DNA from: an uncultured Rhodospirillales bacterium
GTDB taxonomy: Bacteria > Pseudomonadota > Alphaproteobacteria > Acetobacterales > Acetobacteraceae
Assembly: GCA_903893975.1 (NCBI GenBank)
Contig: CAITOL010000155.1
Span: 1-39,605, forward strand
Direction of reading: 5' to 3'
DNA length: 39,605 nucleotides
Shown one piece after another: positions 7,912-17,010 of the stretch. Below the pieces are notes generated by a model. It did no database searches and was not told where the DNA came from. It worked only from the letters and a program-made list of their open reading frames with translations. Position numbers and translations under genes: made by a program. Position 1 is the first letter of the stretch; every line of letters begins with the position of its first letter.

Positions 7912-8727
7912 ATGGTCCGCGATATCGCACGTCCCCGCACCTATGAGATTGATGATCTCGTGCGCACGCCACTGCCGCCCAGCCTGACGCGGCGCATGGG
8001 TCAAGCGCCGGTGTCCGACCCGGTGCATGCCACGCTGGCCTATCAACCGGTCGTCTCGCTGGCGAACGGGCAGGTCATCGCGGCGGAGATGATCGCCGGT
8101 TGGCCGATCCGTCAGCCGCCGATCGCCCGCAACACCCAGACCCGCCGCCGGCAGGCCGATGCGCAAATGGCCGCCGCTTTTTCCGCTGCCGCGCAATGGC
8201 CGACCACTGTGGCGGTGTGGCTGGACGTTGCCACGATCCCGGACGGCGACCACGCATTCCCCGACCAGATCGCGCAACTGCTGCGGGATTGTGGCCTGGC
8301 GCCGGAACGGCTGAGCCTGGAACTGCCGGAATCGCTGGCCGCTGGGATTGATATCGACCGGCTGATGTGGCTGTCGGCGGTGCGTGATCTCGGGGTGGGT
8401 GTCATCCTGGACGGCTTCGGCAGTTGGGTGGCCAGCCTCACCGCGCTGCGCCGCCTGCCGTTGACCGGCATGAAGCTCGATCACGGGCTCGTGTGCGGCT
8501 TACCGGAGGACCACGAAGACGTCGCCGTGGCGCGCGCTGCGGTGGATGCGGCCCGTAACCTGGGTTTGCAGGTGATCGCCGAAGGGGTGGAATCGGAATC
8601 GCAACGCGCTTTTCTATCCGCCATTGGCTGCGAGTATGGTCAGGGTGTGCTGTTTTCCCACCCTTTGCAGGACGACGCTTTGCGCCACCATCTCGCGAAC
8701 ACCGCGACCAGACCGGCAAGCGCCTAA
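7912..8727 (+). CDS. Degenerate EAL-domain protein, probably catalytically inactive
   Basis: This 271-residue protein is a single EAL domain (about 40-260) preceded by a short Arg/Pro-rich N-terminus, with no other sensory domain. EAL enzymes hydrolyse cyclic di-GMP. Several catalytic features are altered: the EAL triad reads E59-M-I, the metal-binding Asn of the VNxS strand appears to be Asp105 (WLDVAT), and the DDFG motif is D167-G168-F-G. Glu137 (LELPES), Lys188 and Asp190, Glu224 (AEGVE) and Gln244 are kept. With the second Asp and the Asn missing, a role in binding cyclic di-GMP or a protein partner is more likely than hydrolysis. The ATG at 7912 follows a modest GAG site. Confidence 0.83.
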   Translation: MVRDIARPRTYEIDDLVRTPLPPSLTRRMGQAPVSDPVHATLAYQPVVSLANGQVIAAEMIAGWPIRQPPIARNTQTRRRQADAQMAAAFSAAAQWPTTVAVWLDVATIPDGDHAFPDQIAQLLRDCGLAPERLSLELPESLAAGIDIDRLMWLSAVRDLGVGVILDGFGSWVASLTALRRLPLTGMKLDHGLVCGLPEDHEDVAVARAAVDAARNLGLQVIAEGVESESQRAFLSAIGCEYGQGVLFSHPLQDDALRHHLANTATRPASA

Positions 8728-8770
8728 CCGCCCCTTGCAACGCACCGGCCTGCCCGCTCATACAGGGGCC

Positions 8771-9055
8771 GTGACCGAACAATCCCTCCTCCCCATGCTG
8801 ATCCTGAACCTGTCTGAAGCGGCCGGGCGTGCAAGCTCGATCAGCCCGGAAGACGCCGCCCATGCCGTCGCCAAGGCGATCGGGCAGGATGCCGATCCCG
8901 AAGCCTGGCGCCGTTACCTGTCCGCCGTGCGGCGCGCTGCGATCCGGCTGGCGCTGGACGGGCAGATTGAAATTCTGCGCAAGGGCAAGCCAGTGCCGCC
9001 CGAGGGGGTCAAGGGCGTGATCCGGCTGCGCATCGCCGCCGTGCAGGAGCCGTAG
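8771..9055 (+). CDS. DUF3253 family protein
   Basis: This small cytosolic protein of about 94 residues matches my memory of DUF3253: a helical N-terminal half with SPEDAAHAVAKAIG, followed by WRRYLSAVRRAAIRLALDG and the basic strand IEILRKGKPVPPE ending in IRLR. It looks like a small winged-helix fold, but the function is unknown. The start is either GTG 8771 or ATG 8795; both give an intact domain. Its stop lies four bases before the ATG of the ABC transporter, so the two are likely to be co-transcribed. Confidence 0.72.
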   Translation: MTEQSLLPMLILNLSEAAGRASSISPEDAAHAVAKAIGQDADPEAWRRYLSAVRRAAIRLALDGQIEILRKGKPVPPEGVKGVIRLRIAAVQEP

Positions 9056-9059
9056 CGCG

Positions 9060-10799
9060 ATGCGGATCGTTCTGCCGTTGCTGTCCGATGCGTGGCGCCT
9101 GGCGCGGCCGTATTTCGGCTCCGAACACCGGCTGCGCGCCTGGGGGCTGCTGCTGGTGGTGATCGGCCTTACCCTCGGCCTGGTCGGCATGGATGTGGTG
9201 CTGAGCTTCTGGAACCGCGCGTTCTACGACGCCTTGCAGGAAAAAGACGCCGCCAGCTTCCGCGACCTGCTGCTGACCTGGAAGGTCAGCGATGGCTGGC
9301 TGCTGCCCGGCTTCATCTGGGTCGCCGGCGCGTATGTGCTGGTCGCCGTCTATCTGCGGTACCTCACGCAGATGCTGCAAATCTCCTGGCGCGGCTGGAT
9401 GACGGAGCGGTTCCTGCAAACCTGGCTGTCGGATCAGGTCTATTACCGCATCGGCCTGACCGGTTCGGCCGCGCACGGCACCGATAACCCGGATCAGCGC
9501 ATTGCCGAGGATATCAAAGCCTTCGTGGAGATGACGCTGAGCCTCGGCCTGGATCTGATGTCCAACGTGGTCTCCCTGGTCAGTTTCATCACCATTTTGT
9601 GGACCTTGTCCGGCCCGGTGCAGGTGCTGGGCCTGACCATTCCCGGCTACATGGTCTGGGCGGCGTTGCTTTATGCCGCCTTTGGCAGCGTGCTCACCCA
9701 TTTCGTCGGCCGCCCGCTGGCCGGCTTGCGCTTCCGCCAGCAGCAGGTGGAAGCCGATTTCCGCTTCGCCATGATGCGGCTGCGGGAGAACAGCGAAGGC
9801 GTGGCGCTGTATGGTGGGGAGGCAGATGAGCAGCGCGGACTGCGCGCCCGTTTCGCCGCCCTGGTGGGCAATTGGTGGGACATTATGCGCCGCGCCAAGC
9901 TGATCAACGCCTTGGCCGCCGCTTATAGCCAGGCGGCGGTGATCTTCCCCATTCTGGTGGCGGCACCGCGGTTTTTTGCCGGCGAAATTGCCCTGGGCGG
10001 GCTGACGCAAACCGCCGGAGCCTTCGGGCAGGTGCAGGGCTCGATGTCCTGGTTCGTCAATTCCTACGCCGATCTGGCCGCGTGGCGCGCGGTGGTCGAA
10101 CGTCTGGCCAGTTTCCAGCGCGCCATGCACGCCGCACAACGCAAAGCCGGCCTGACCCAGGCTGACAGCCCCAGCGCCGATTTTACCCTCGAAGATGCCA
10201 CTTTGGCGCTGCCGGGCGGGCGGCATTTGCTGGCGCATGCGGATCTGGTGCTGCATCGCGGCCAATCCGTCGTGCTCACCGGCGCGTCCGGCTCTGGCAA
10301 ATCCACTCTGTTCCGCGCCTTCGCCGGCATTTGGCCGTTTGCCACCGGTACATTGCGCAAGCCCGCGGCCAGCGTGCTGTTTTTGCCGCAACGGCCCTAT
10401 CTGCCGCTCGGCAGCCTGCGACGCGCGCTCACCTACCCGGACGACGCCACGCCACGGCCGGATGACACGCTGCGGGCCGCGCTCGCCGCCGTCGGGCTCG
10501 ACGGTCTGGCCGATCAGCTTGATGTGGAGGATAGCTGGGGCCAGCGCCTGTCCGGCGGGGAACAGCAACGCCTCGCCTTCGCCCGCGCGCTGCTGCTGCG
10601 GCCGGATTGGCTGTTCCTCGACGAAGCGACCGCGAGCCTGGACCCGGATGCGGAGGCGATGCTCTACACGCTGCTGAAACGCAGCCTGCCGGCGACCACC
10701 ATCATCTCCATCGCCCATCGCCCGGCGGTGGCAGACTTCCACGAGCGCAAACTGGTGCTGCGGCCCGATGCGGCCAATGCCGGCCGGCTGGATGGCTAG
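9060..10799 (+). CDS. ABC transporter, fused permease/ATPase of the SbmA/YddA type
   Basis: The protein has 579 residues. The N-terminal membrane part (about 1-340) belongs to the SbmA/BacA-like transmembrane family, shown by FWNRAFYDALQEKD, the SWRGWMTERFLQTWL segment and NPDQRIAEDI. The C-terminal ATPase (about 375-579) has Walker A GASGSGKST (near 408), signature LSGGEQQRL and Walker B WLFLDEATASLD, and ends with the SIAHRP switch. Relatives include YddA-type exporters and vitamin or peptide uptake systems in the ABCD group; the substrate cannot be deduced here. It most likely acts as a homodimer in the inner membrane. Its TAG stop shares the tetramer CTAG with the convergent recQ stop. 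Confidence 0.9.
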   Translation: MRIVLPLLSDAWRLARPYFGSEHRLRAWGLLLVVIGLTLGLVGMDVVLSFWNRAFYDALQEKDAASFRDLLLTWKVSDGWLLPGFIWVAGAYVLVAVYLRYLTQMLQISWRGWMTERFLQTWLSDQVYYRIGLTGSAAHGTDNPDQRIAEDIKAFVEMTLSLGLDLMSNVVSLVSFITILWTLSGPVQVLGLTIPGYMVWAALLYAAFGSVLTHFVGRPLAGLRFRQQQVEADFRFAMMRLRENSEGVALYGGEADEQRGLRARFAALVGNWWDIMRRAKLINALAAAYSQAAVIFPILVAAPRFFAGEIALGGLTQTAGAFGQVQGSMSWFVNSYADLAAWRAVVERLASFQRAMHAAQRKAGLTQADSPSADFTLEDATLALPGGRHLLAHADLVLHRGQSVVLTGASGSGKSTLFRAFAGIWPFATGTLRKPAASVLFLPQRPYLPLGSLRRALTYPDDATPRPDDTLRAALAAVGLDGLADQLDVEDSWGQRLSGGEQQRLAFARALLLRPDWLFLDEATASLDPDAEAMLYTLLKRSLPATTIISIAHRPAVADFHERKLVLRPDAANAGRLDG

Positions 10800-12616
10800 C
10801 CGAGTACCCCCAGCACCGCCGCGCCGTAGCGGGCGAGTTTGGAGGCGCCGACGCCTTTGATTTCGCCCAGCGCATCCAGGGATTTCGGCTGCACGGCGGA
10901 GACCTCGCGCAGCACGGCGTCGTGGAAAATCACGTAAGGCGGCACGCCCTGGGCTTTCGCCTCCCCCGCCCGCCAGCGGCGCAGCGCCTCGAACCGGGTT
11001 TCTCCTTCGCCGGTTAACGCCTCCGCCGTTGCCGCCGTGGCGCGGCCCAAGGCCGTGCGCGGCTTTTTGCTGGCCAGGATATCCTCCCGCAGCATCACCG
11101 GCGCCTCGCCGCGCAGAATTGGCCGGGCTTTGTCGTCCACCAGGCTGAGCGTGGCGTATTCGCCGCTATCCACGTTCAGCGCGCCCTTCGCGATCAACTG
11201 GCGCACCACGCCGCGCCAGAAGCCTTCCGGCCGGTCTTTGCCGATGCCGAAGGTGGATTGCTGATCGTGGCTCCAGCGGATGATGGCGTCGCTCGCCTCC
11301 CCCATCAGCACCGAAATCACGTGCTTGGCGCCGAAGCGCTGCCCGGTGCGATAAACGGTGGACAGCACTTTCTGCGCTTCCACCGTGCCTTCGAACAAGC
11401 CAACCGGATTGGCGCAGTTGTCGCAATGGCCGCAGGGTAGCGGTAAATCTTCGCCGAAACAGGCCAGCAGCGCCCGCGTGCGGCATTCGGTGGTCTCGGT
11501 CAGGGAAATCATCGTCTCCAGCCGCGCCCGCATGCTGCGCTTCTGTTCCTCGGGCGCGGCGGAGCTTTGCAGGAAATAGCGGGCGCGGGCGATATCCTCG
11601 CCGCCATACAGCAACAACGTCTCCGCCGCATCGCCATCGCGGCCGGCGCGGCCGATTTGCTGGTAATACGCCTCCGGGCTGTCGGGCATGTCCAGATGGG
11701 CGACAAAGCGCACATCCGGCCGGTCGATCCCCATGCCGAAGGCAATCGTCGCCACCACCACCACCGGCTCCCCGGCGCGAAACCGCCCGGCGGCCGCGCG
11801 TTTCACATCCGGCGCCAGCCCGGCATGGAACGCCACCGCCGGCACGCCGCGCCCGTTCAAACTCGCCGTCACCCGCTCCGTCTTGGCGCGGCTGCCGCAA
11901 TAGACGATGCCGGCTTCGTTGGTGTGGCGCTTGAGAAAACTGAGCAACTGCGCTGTTTCTGAAGATTTTGCTTCCGCCGCCAGATATAAATTCGGCCGAT
12001 GGAAGCTGGCGGCAAACATCTCCGCATCATCCATCCCCAGCGCGGCGAGAATATCCACCCTTGTGCGCGGATCGGCCGTCGCCGTCAGCGCGATACGCGG
12101 CACACCGGGGAAGCAGCGCGGCAGCACCGAGAGTTCACGATATTCCGGCCGGAACTCGTGGCCCCATTGGCTGACGCAATGCGCCTCATCAATCGCGATC
12201 AGCGCGATGTGCTGGCGCTGCAACCGTTCCATCGTCCCCGGCGACAGCAGCCGCTCCGGCGAGACGTAGAGCAGATCCAGCCGCCCATCATCCAGCGCCC
12301 GCCCCACCTCGCGATGCGTTTCCGGGTCCAGTTCGGAATGCAAGGCCGCCGCCGCCACGCCCAACTGGCGCATCGCCGCCACCTGATCGTCCATCAGCGC
12401 GATCAGCGGCGAAATCACCACCGCCGTGCCCGGCCGGCACAGAGCCGGCACCTGATAGCAGAGCGACTTGCCGCCGCCCGTCGGCATCAGCACCAAGGCA
12501 TCGCCGCCGCCGACCACACGGTCGATCGCCGCTTCCTGCAAGCCGCGAAAGCTGGGGAAGCCAAAAACCGCCCGCAGCACATCCCGCGGCGCGCCATGCG
12601 TGTGAACGGCGTTCAT
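10796..12616 (-). CDS. recQ: ATP-dependent DNA helicase RecQ
   Basis: This 606-residue superfamily 2 helicase unwinds DNA 3' to 5' in recombination and repair. Its domains run in order. The helicase core has Walker A MPTGGGKS (about 44-51), the DEAH box at 143-146 followed by CVSQWGHEFR (the RecQ aromatic-rich loop), and QQIGRAGRDG (motif VI). The RecQ-C-terminal zinc site is RALLACFGEDLPLPCGHCDNC. A winged-helix region and a C-terminal HRDC domain ending in LDALGEIKGVGASKLARYG complete the protein. ATG 12616 was chosen because upstream in-frame sequence runs into cydC and is not RecQ-like. It lies 31 bases downstream of cydC on the same strand, so it may be read from the cydDC transcript. 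Confidence 0.95.
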   Translation of the reverse strand: MNAVHTHGAPRDVLRAVFGFPSFRGLQEAAIDRVVGGGDALVLMPTGGGKSLCYQVPALCRPGTAVVISPLIALMDDQVAAMRQLGVAAAALHSELDPETHREVGRALDDGRLDLLYVSPERLLSPGTMERLQRQHIALIAIDEAHCVSQWGHEFRPEYRELSVLPRCFPGVPRIALTATADPRTRVDILAALGMDDAEMFAASFHRPNLYLAAEAKSSETAQLLSFLKRHTNEAGIVYCGSRAKTERVTASLNGRGVPAVAFHAGLAPDVKRAAAGRFRAGEPVVVVATIAFGMGIDRPDVRFVAHLDMPDSPEAYYQQIGRAGRDGDAAETLLLYGGEDIARARYFLQSSAAPEEQKRSMRARLETMISLTETTECRTRALLACFGEDLPLPCGHCDNCANPVGLFEGTVEAQKVLSTVYRTGQRFGAKHVISVLMGEASDAIIRWSHDQQSTFGIGKDRPEGFWRGVVRQLIAKGALNVDSGEYATLSLVDDKARPILRGEAPVMLREDILASKKPRTALGRATAATAEALTGEGETRFEALRRWRAGEAKAQGVPPYVIFHDAVLREVSAVQPKSLDALGEIKGVGASKLARYGAAVLGVLG

Positions 12617-12647
12617 CGTGTGGAGCCGAAACCGGGGCGCGTTCCCC

Positions 12648-14252
12648 TCACCGTGCCGCCGCCACCGCGTGGCCCGATGACAGGCGATAGATGCGGTCCA
12701 GCCGCTCCGCACCGGTCAGGCGGTGGGCGATGAGGATGATGGTGCGCCCCTCCGCACTGGCGTTCAGGGCGGCGAAGAATTCACGCTCGGTCTGCGCATC
12801 CAGCCCGGCGCAGGGCTCATCAAGGATCAGGATACCGGCGCGCGACAGCAACGCGCGGGCCAGCGCGAGGCGGCGCGCCTGGCCGCCGGAGAAATTCGCG
12901 CCTTTTTCGCCGATATAGGCATCGAGCCCATCTGGCAGGCCGCGCACAAACGCGGCGATGCGGGCATCATCGAGCGCGGCCCACAAATCGGCGTCGGTCG
13001 CGTCTGGCCGGCCGAGCAGCAGATTGGCGCGGATGGTGTCGGCAAACAGATGCGTGGTCTGGCCGAGCCAGGCGATGTGGTGGCGCAAATCATCGGCCGC
13101 GACCGAGGCCAGATCCGTCCCGCCGATGCTGATCCGCCCGGCATCGGGGGCGACAACCTTCAACGCCAACGCCGCCAGGGTTGATTTGCCGCTGCCGGAC
13201 GGGCCGAGGATAGCAACCCTGCTGCCGGGCAGAATGTCCAGCGTCATGCCATCCAGTACCGGCGGGCGATCGGCGGCCCAGCGGAAATGCACCGCCTCAA
13301 ACTTCAGCGCTGCGTTGGCGGGCACCGGAACGGGGCTGGCGGGGTCGGGCACCGGGATCGGCCCTTCGGCGACCTGCACCAGCCGCGTTGCCGCAGCGGC
13401 GGCGTGGCCCGCGAACACGCCGGCGCGCGGCATGCCGCCAGCCAGTTCAAACGCGGCGGCGGCAATGAACACCAGTGACACATGCGCGCCCGCCGCGATC
13501 AGCACCGCGAGCACGCCGAACTGGGCGCACAGAAACGCGGCGGCCTGCGCCAGGCCAGCGGCTTCCGACAGGCGCTGTTCGGCGGCGAATTGCGTCGCCT
13601 CCCGCGCCGCGACCAGCGCCTGCATCCGCCCCTCCGCCGCGAAGGCGCGCACTTCCCGCAGGCCGGCCAGGGTATCGAGGCAGGCGACGCGCAACGCCGC
13701 ACCGGCGGCGGTCAACTGCTGGCCGATCGACAGGCTGAGCCGGGCGGCCACCAACGGCAGCACGAAGGCGGACAGCGCGAACAGCAGGCCCACGATGCTG
13801 GCAAGCCCGGGGGAGACGGTGGCGAACAGCACCAGCAGCACCGGCAGCAGCACCACGCAGGCGGCGAATGGCAGCAGCAGCCGCAGATAAACCGCGTCCA
13901 ACGCCTCCACATCATTCACCAGCCGTGCCAGCAGGTCGCCGGCATCGCGGAACCCCAGCCCGCCGGCCGCGCGCAGCGCAAGGCCGCGGAAAAACCACAC
14001 CCGCAACCCGGCCAGTGCGCGGAACAGCGCCGAATGGGTGATCAGCCGCTCAAAATACCGCAGCACCACCCGGCTGGTGCCAAGCAGGCGCAGGGTCAGG
14101 CCGCCAGCCACGGCGCCGCCAATGGCGAAGGCGGCGGAATTGGCCAGCAGCCCGAGCAGGCTGGCCAAGGCGGCCAGCGACACCAGCCCACCGGCCAGCA
14201 GCCAGGCCGCTTGCGGGCGCCACAGCCCGACGATGCGGAACAACGCGGTCAT
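12648..14252 (-). CDS. cydC: Thiol reductant ABC exporter subunit CydC
   Basis: This 534-residue half-transporter pairs with CydD to move cysteine and glutathione to the periplasm, and is needed in Escherichia coli for cytochrome bd assembly. The membrane domain (about 1-300) contains LRVWFFRGLALRAAGGLGFRDAGDLLARLVNDVEALD, whose LLARLVNDVEALD part is typical of CydC. The ATPase domain has Walker A GPSGSGKST, a FSGGQARRLALARAL signature and ILILDEPCAGLD. The start overlaps the cydD stop by 4 bases (ATGA). No cydAB genes follow; recQ comes next. Assignment to CydC rather than CydD rests on gene order and the FRIVGLWRP N-terminus. Confidence 0.88.
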   Translation of the reverse strand: MTALFRIVGLWRPQAAWLLAGGLVSLAALASLLGLLANSAAFAIGGAVAGGLTLRLLGTSRVVLRYFERLITHSALFRALAGLRVWFFRGLALRAAGGLGFRDAGDLLARLVNDVEALDAVYLRLLLPFAACVVLLPVLLVLFATVSPGLASIVGLLFALSAFVLPLVAARLSLSIGQQLTAAGAALRVACLDTLAGLREVRAFAAEGRMQALVAAREATQFAAEQRLSEAAGLAQAAAFLCAQFGVLAVLIAAGAHVSLVFIAAAAFELAGGMPRAGVFAGHAAAAATRLVQVAEGPIPVPDPASPVPVPANAALKFEAVHFRWAADRPPVLDGMTLDILPGSRVAILGPSGSGKSTLAALALKVVAPDAGRISIGGTDLASVAADDLRHHIAWLGQTTHLFADTIRANLLLGRPDATDADLWAALDDARIAAFVRGLPDGLDAYIGEKGANFSGGQARRLALARALLSRAGILILDEPCAGLDAQTEREFFAALNASAEGRTIILIAHRLTGAERLDRIYRLSSGHAVAAAR

Positions 14253-15922
14253 GCCGCCCGCCCGGTCACGGCGCGGCCGTCCCGCAGGTCGAGCCGGCGG
14301 CCGCCGAAACTAGCCGCCGCTGCGCTATGCGTCGCCAGAATGACCGTGCGCCCGGCCATCAGGCGGCGCAGGCTGTCGAACACCTCCGCCTCCGTCGCCG
14401 GGTCGAGATGCGCGGTGGGTTCATCGAGCAGCAAAAGCGGCGCGTTCTTCAAAAACGCCCGGGCGATGGCGACGCGCTGCGCCTGCCCGCCGGACAGCCC
14501 ATGCCCGCCATCGCCGATGCGCGTGTCCAGCCCATCCGGCAGCCCGGCCGTGACCGAGTCGAGCCGTGCGGCGCGCGCCGCCTCGGCGATTTCGGCCTCG
14601 GTCGCCTCCGGCCGGGCGAAGCGGATATTCTCGGCAATCGTGCCGGCGAACAGCACCGGGCGCTGGCCCATCCAACCGATCAGCGCCGACAGCGCCGCCG
14701 GCACCAGGTCCACGATATCGGCACCGTTGATGCGCACGCTGCCGCGATCCGGGCGGATGAACCCCAGCAGAATTTCCAGCACGCTGGATTTGCCGGCACC
14801 GGACGGGCCAGCCAGCACCAGGGTTTCCCCGGCGGGCAGGCGGAAGCTCAGCCCATCCAGCGCCTTGCCGCGCGTGGCGTCCCAGGACAGATCGACATCC
14901 TCAAACGTGACCGTCACGCCGCGCGCGGTCACGTTGCGCACCGGCAGCGCCGGGCCGGCGGGCGGAATTTCCGGCAGGGCTGCGAGTTGTTCGGCGGCGA
15001 TGGCGGCGTGCATCCGGTCTTGATAGGCCGCCGCGAAGGCGCGCAGCGGGGCAAAGAACTCCACCGCCAGCAGTAGCATCGCCAGCGCGACACCAGGGCT
15101 CGCGACATTGGGGCTGGCGCTACCTTGCGCATAGCGCAGCGCCAGCAGCACCAAAGCCAGCGCCATCGCGCAGTCCAGCACGGCCGATGACAGGAACGCC
15201 ACCCGCAGCACCCGCATGGTGTGCTGGCGCAATGCGTCGGCAGATGTGCGCAGGGCCTCGGCCTCCTGCTCGGTCCGCCCGGCCAGCACGATGGTGGCGA
15301 TGCCGCGGATACGGTCCAGAAACCGGGTTTGCAGCCGTTGCAGCGCCACGAACTGGCGGCGCGATGCGGCGGCGGCGCCAATGCCGGACAGCGCCATGCC
15401 GACCGGCACCAGCAGGCCGCAGCCGGCCAGGATCAGGGCGGCCATCGGGTCCACCGGCAGTGCGGCCAGCACCACCAAGGCCGGCCCGGCCATGGCCAGC
15501 GCCGCCGCCGGCATCCAGCGCGCGAACAGGCCATCGAGCGCTTCCACCCGGTCCACCAGCACATTCGCCAAGGCCGCCGAATGCTGCGCCCGCAGCAGCG
15601 CCGGCCCCTGGGTGAGCATTTTCGCCAGCGCATCGGCGCGCAATCGGCTGCGCGCCTGGGTGCTGACGGTAAAGGCGCGGCGTTCCGCCAGCAGGCCCAG
15701 CCCGGCCCGCAGCAGCGCCAAGGCAGCAAACGCGGCGGCGATGGCAAAGGATGGCATCTGCCCCGCCAAACCCTGCGCCAGCAACGCGCCGGCGCAAAAT
15801 GCCTGGGCGATGGCCGCCATGGTGCCAACCAGCGACAGCCAGACCACGCGGGCGACGCCGCGCCGGCTGGCAGTTTGCTGGCCGCGCAGCCAGGATTTGG
15901 TCAAATTGGGCGATTCGGTCAT
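14249..15922 (-). CDS. cydD: Thiol reductant ABC exporter subunit CydD
   Basis: This protein of about 557 residues is the first gene of the cydDC pair. The N-terminal membrane domain spans about residues 20-310. A segment ALANVLVDRVEALDGLFARW followed by a YQDRMHAA region is typical of CydD. The ATPase domain has Walker A GPSGAGKSS, signature LSGGQAQRVAIARAF and LLLLDEPTAHLD. ATG 15922 (MTESPNLTKSW) was preferred; an in-frame ATG at 15976 would overlap the region just ahead of crcB and adds 18 residues unlike the family. Neither start has a strong ribosome-binding site. It is divergent from crcB with about 90 bases between. Confidence 0.87.
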   Translation of the reverse strand: MTESPNLTKSWLRGQQTASRRGVARVVWLSLVGTMAAIAQAFCAGALLAQGLAGQMPSFAIAAAFAALALLRAGLGLLAERRAFTVSTQARSRLRADALAKMLTQGPALLRAQHSAALANVLVDRVEALDGLFARWMPAAALAMAGPALVVLAALPVDPMAALILAGCGLLVPVGMALSGIGAAAASRRQFVALQRLQTRFLDRIRGIATIVLAGRTEQEAEALRTSADALRQHTMRVLRVAFLSSAVLDCAMALALVLLALRYAQGSASPNVASPGVALAMLLLAVEFFAPLRAFAAAYQDRMHAAIAAEQLAALPEIPPAGPALPVRNVTARGVTVTFEDVDLSWDATRGKALDGLSFRLPAGETLVLAGPSGAGKSSVLEILLGFIRPDRGSVRINGADIVDLVPAALSALIGWMGQRPVLFAGTIAENIRFARPEATEAEIAEAARAARLDSVTAGLPDGLDTRIGDGGHGLSGGQAQRVAIARAFLKNAPLLLLDEPTAHLDPATEAEVFDSLRRLMAGRTVILATHSAAAASFGGRRLDLRDGRAVTGRAA

Positions 15923-16010
15923 GTCGAGATGGTTTAACTGACCGAAGCCGTTTTGCCACGCCTGATCCTGTGGCATGAGCGTTGTGGAATTTGGGCGAGG
16001 AGGCAGGCAG

Positions 16011-16370
16011 ATGGCGGTGGTGTTGGTAGCGCTCGGCGGCGCGGCGGGCAGCGTCCTGCGCTACTGGCTCGGCCTGCTGGTGGTGCGGGTGACCGGGCCG
16101 GGCTTTCCCTGGGGCACGTTGCTGATCAACATCGTCGGCAGTTTCATCATCGGCTGGCTCGCCACCGGCGCGCGGCCGGATGCGGTGACCTTGCGGCTGC
16201 TGCTGATGGTCGGGTTTTGCGGCGGCTTCACCACGTTTTCCTCGTTCAGCCTGCAAACGCTGGAATTGCTGCAACAAGGCGCCTGGCTGGCGGCATGGGG
16301 CAACATGCTCGGCTCGGTCGCACTGTGCATGGGCGCGGTGACCTTGGGCTGGACATTAGGCCGCGGTTAA
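16011..16370 (+). CDS. crcB: Fluoride channel CrcB/Fluc
   Basis: This 119-residue protein has four hydrophobic segments. It carries the hallmark Fluc motifs GAAGSVLRYW, GTLLINIVGSFIIGW (the pore Asn), GFCGGFTTFSSFS (the Phe-box and Ser track) and a C-terminal helix ending in GWTLGRG. Fluc dimers in the inner membrane export fluoride passively. The start at 16011 is set by an excellent AGGAGG about eight bases upstream; an in-frame ATG at 15975 exists but has no such site. I looked for a fluoride riboswitch in the 90-base region upstream and did not recognise its conserved blocks. It begins a forward run of four closely spaced genes. Confidence 0.94.
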   Translation: MAVVLVALGGAAGSVLRYWLGLLVVRVTGPGFPWGTLLINIVGSFIIGWLATGARPDAVTLRLLLMVGFCGGFTTFSSFSLQTLELLQQGAWLAAWGNMLGSVALCMGAVTLGWTLGRG

Positions 16371-16393
16371 TCCGGGCGGCGTACCCTCGCGGC

Positions 16394-17002
16394 ATGAAGC
16401 TGACCCGCCGCCTGTTCCTGGCTGCCCCCGCAGCCCTGCTGCCCGCGCCGGGATGGGGGCAGATGCTGCCGCTGGATGCCGACTCCGCCTTGCTGCAAGC
16501 ACCGGCAGGGGATGCGGCGGTGCTGCTGCCCGGGCTGCGGGCGCATATGGTGCTGGCCAGCCGGCTCGGCGGCCTGCCGCTGCTGGCCGCGGCCTTCGGG
16601 GTGGCGCGGGATGGCGGCACGCTCGACCTGCTGGCGATTGCCGGCGGGGCGCCGTTTCGGGTGCAGGGCCTGGAATTATGGCGCTGGAAGGCGGCGGACG
16701 GCACCGAACTTGCCACCCGCCTGTCAATCTCCGGCGATGGCAGCGCCTTGCGACTGGCGCGCGATGCGGCGCGGCCGATTTCCGCCACACGCTGGGCGCG
16801 GGAAAGCTGGGCCGATACCTTGCAATGGGCCGATGGCGCGCTGACCGAGCGGCCGGTGCGCGCGCCGCAACCGGAGACCTGGCAGGCGCGGCTGGCGGCC
16901 ATCCGCCACCGCATCGCCCCCATGCTGGCCCCTGCCCCGGCCTTCGTGCCCGATGCGGCGATTGCGGCGATGGACTTGCGGGGCGCGCCGCCGCCCGGTT
17001 GA
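16394..17002 (+). CDS. Exported hypothetical protein with Tat-like signal peptide
   Basis: I do not recognise the family of this 202-residue protein. Its N-terminus, MKLTRRLFLAAPAALLPAPG, has a twin-arginine motif (RRLFL), a short hydrophobic stretch and a likely cleavage site after about residue 23, so export by Tat or Sec is probable. The mature part has Trp-rich segments (LELWRWKAADG, ARESWADTLQWADG) and reads like a compact beta-rich domain; no catalytic motif is evident. It starts 23 bases after crcB and ends 8 bases before the amidohydrolase start, so it probably belongs to the same transcript. Confidence 0.72.
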   Translation: MKLTRRLFLAAPAALLPAPGWGQMLPLDADSALLQAPAGDAAVLLPGLRAHMVLASRLGGLPLLAAAFGVARDGGTLDLLAIAGGAPFRVQGLELWRWKAADGTELATRLSISGDGSALRLARDAARPISATRWARESWADTLQWADGALTERPVRAPQPETWQARLAAIRHRIAPMLAPAPAFVPDAAIAAMDLRGAPPPG

Positions 17003-17010
17003 ATGCGGCG

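Noticed and set aside
13482-15023. 513-codon forward reading frame across cydC and cydD
   Set aside because: It is antisense to two clear ABC exporter genes and crosses their junction; the product is low-complexity.
15923-16010. Fluoride riboswitch ahead of crcB
   Set aside because: The conserved blocks of the crcB RNA motif are not recognisable in the 88 bases available.
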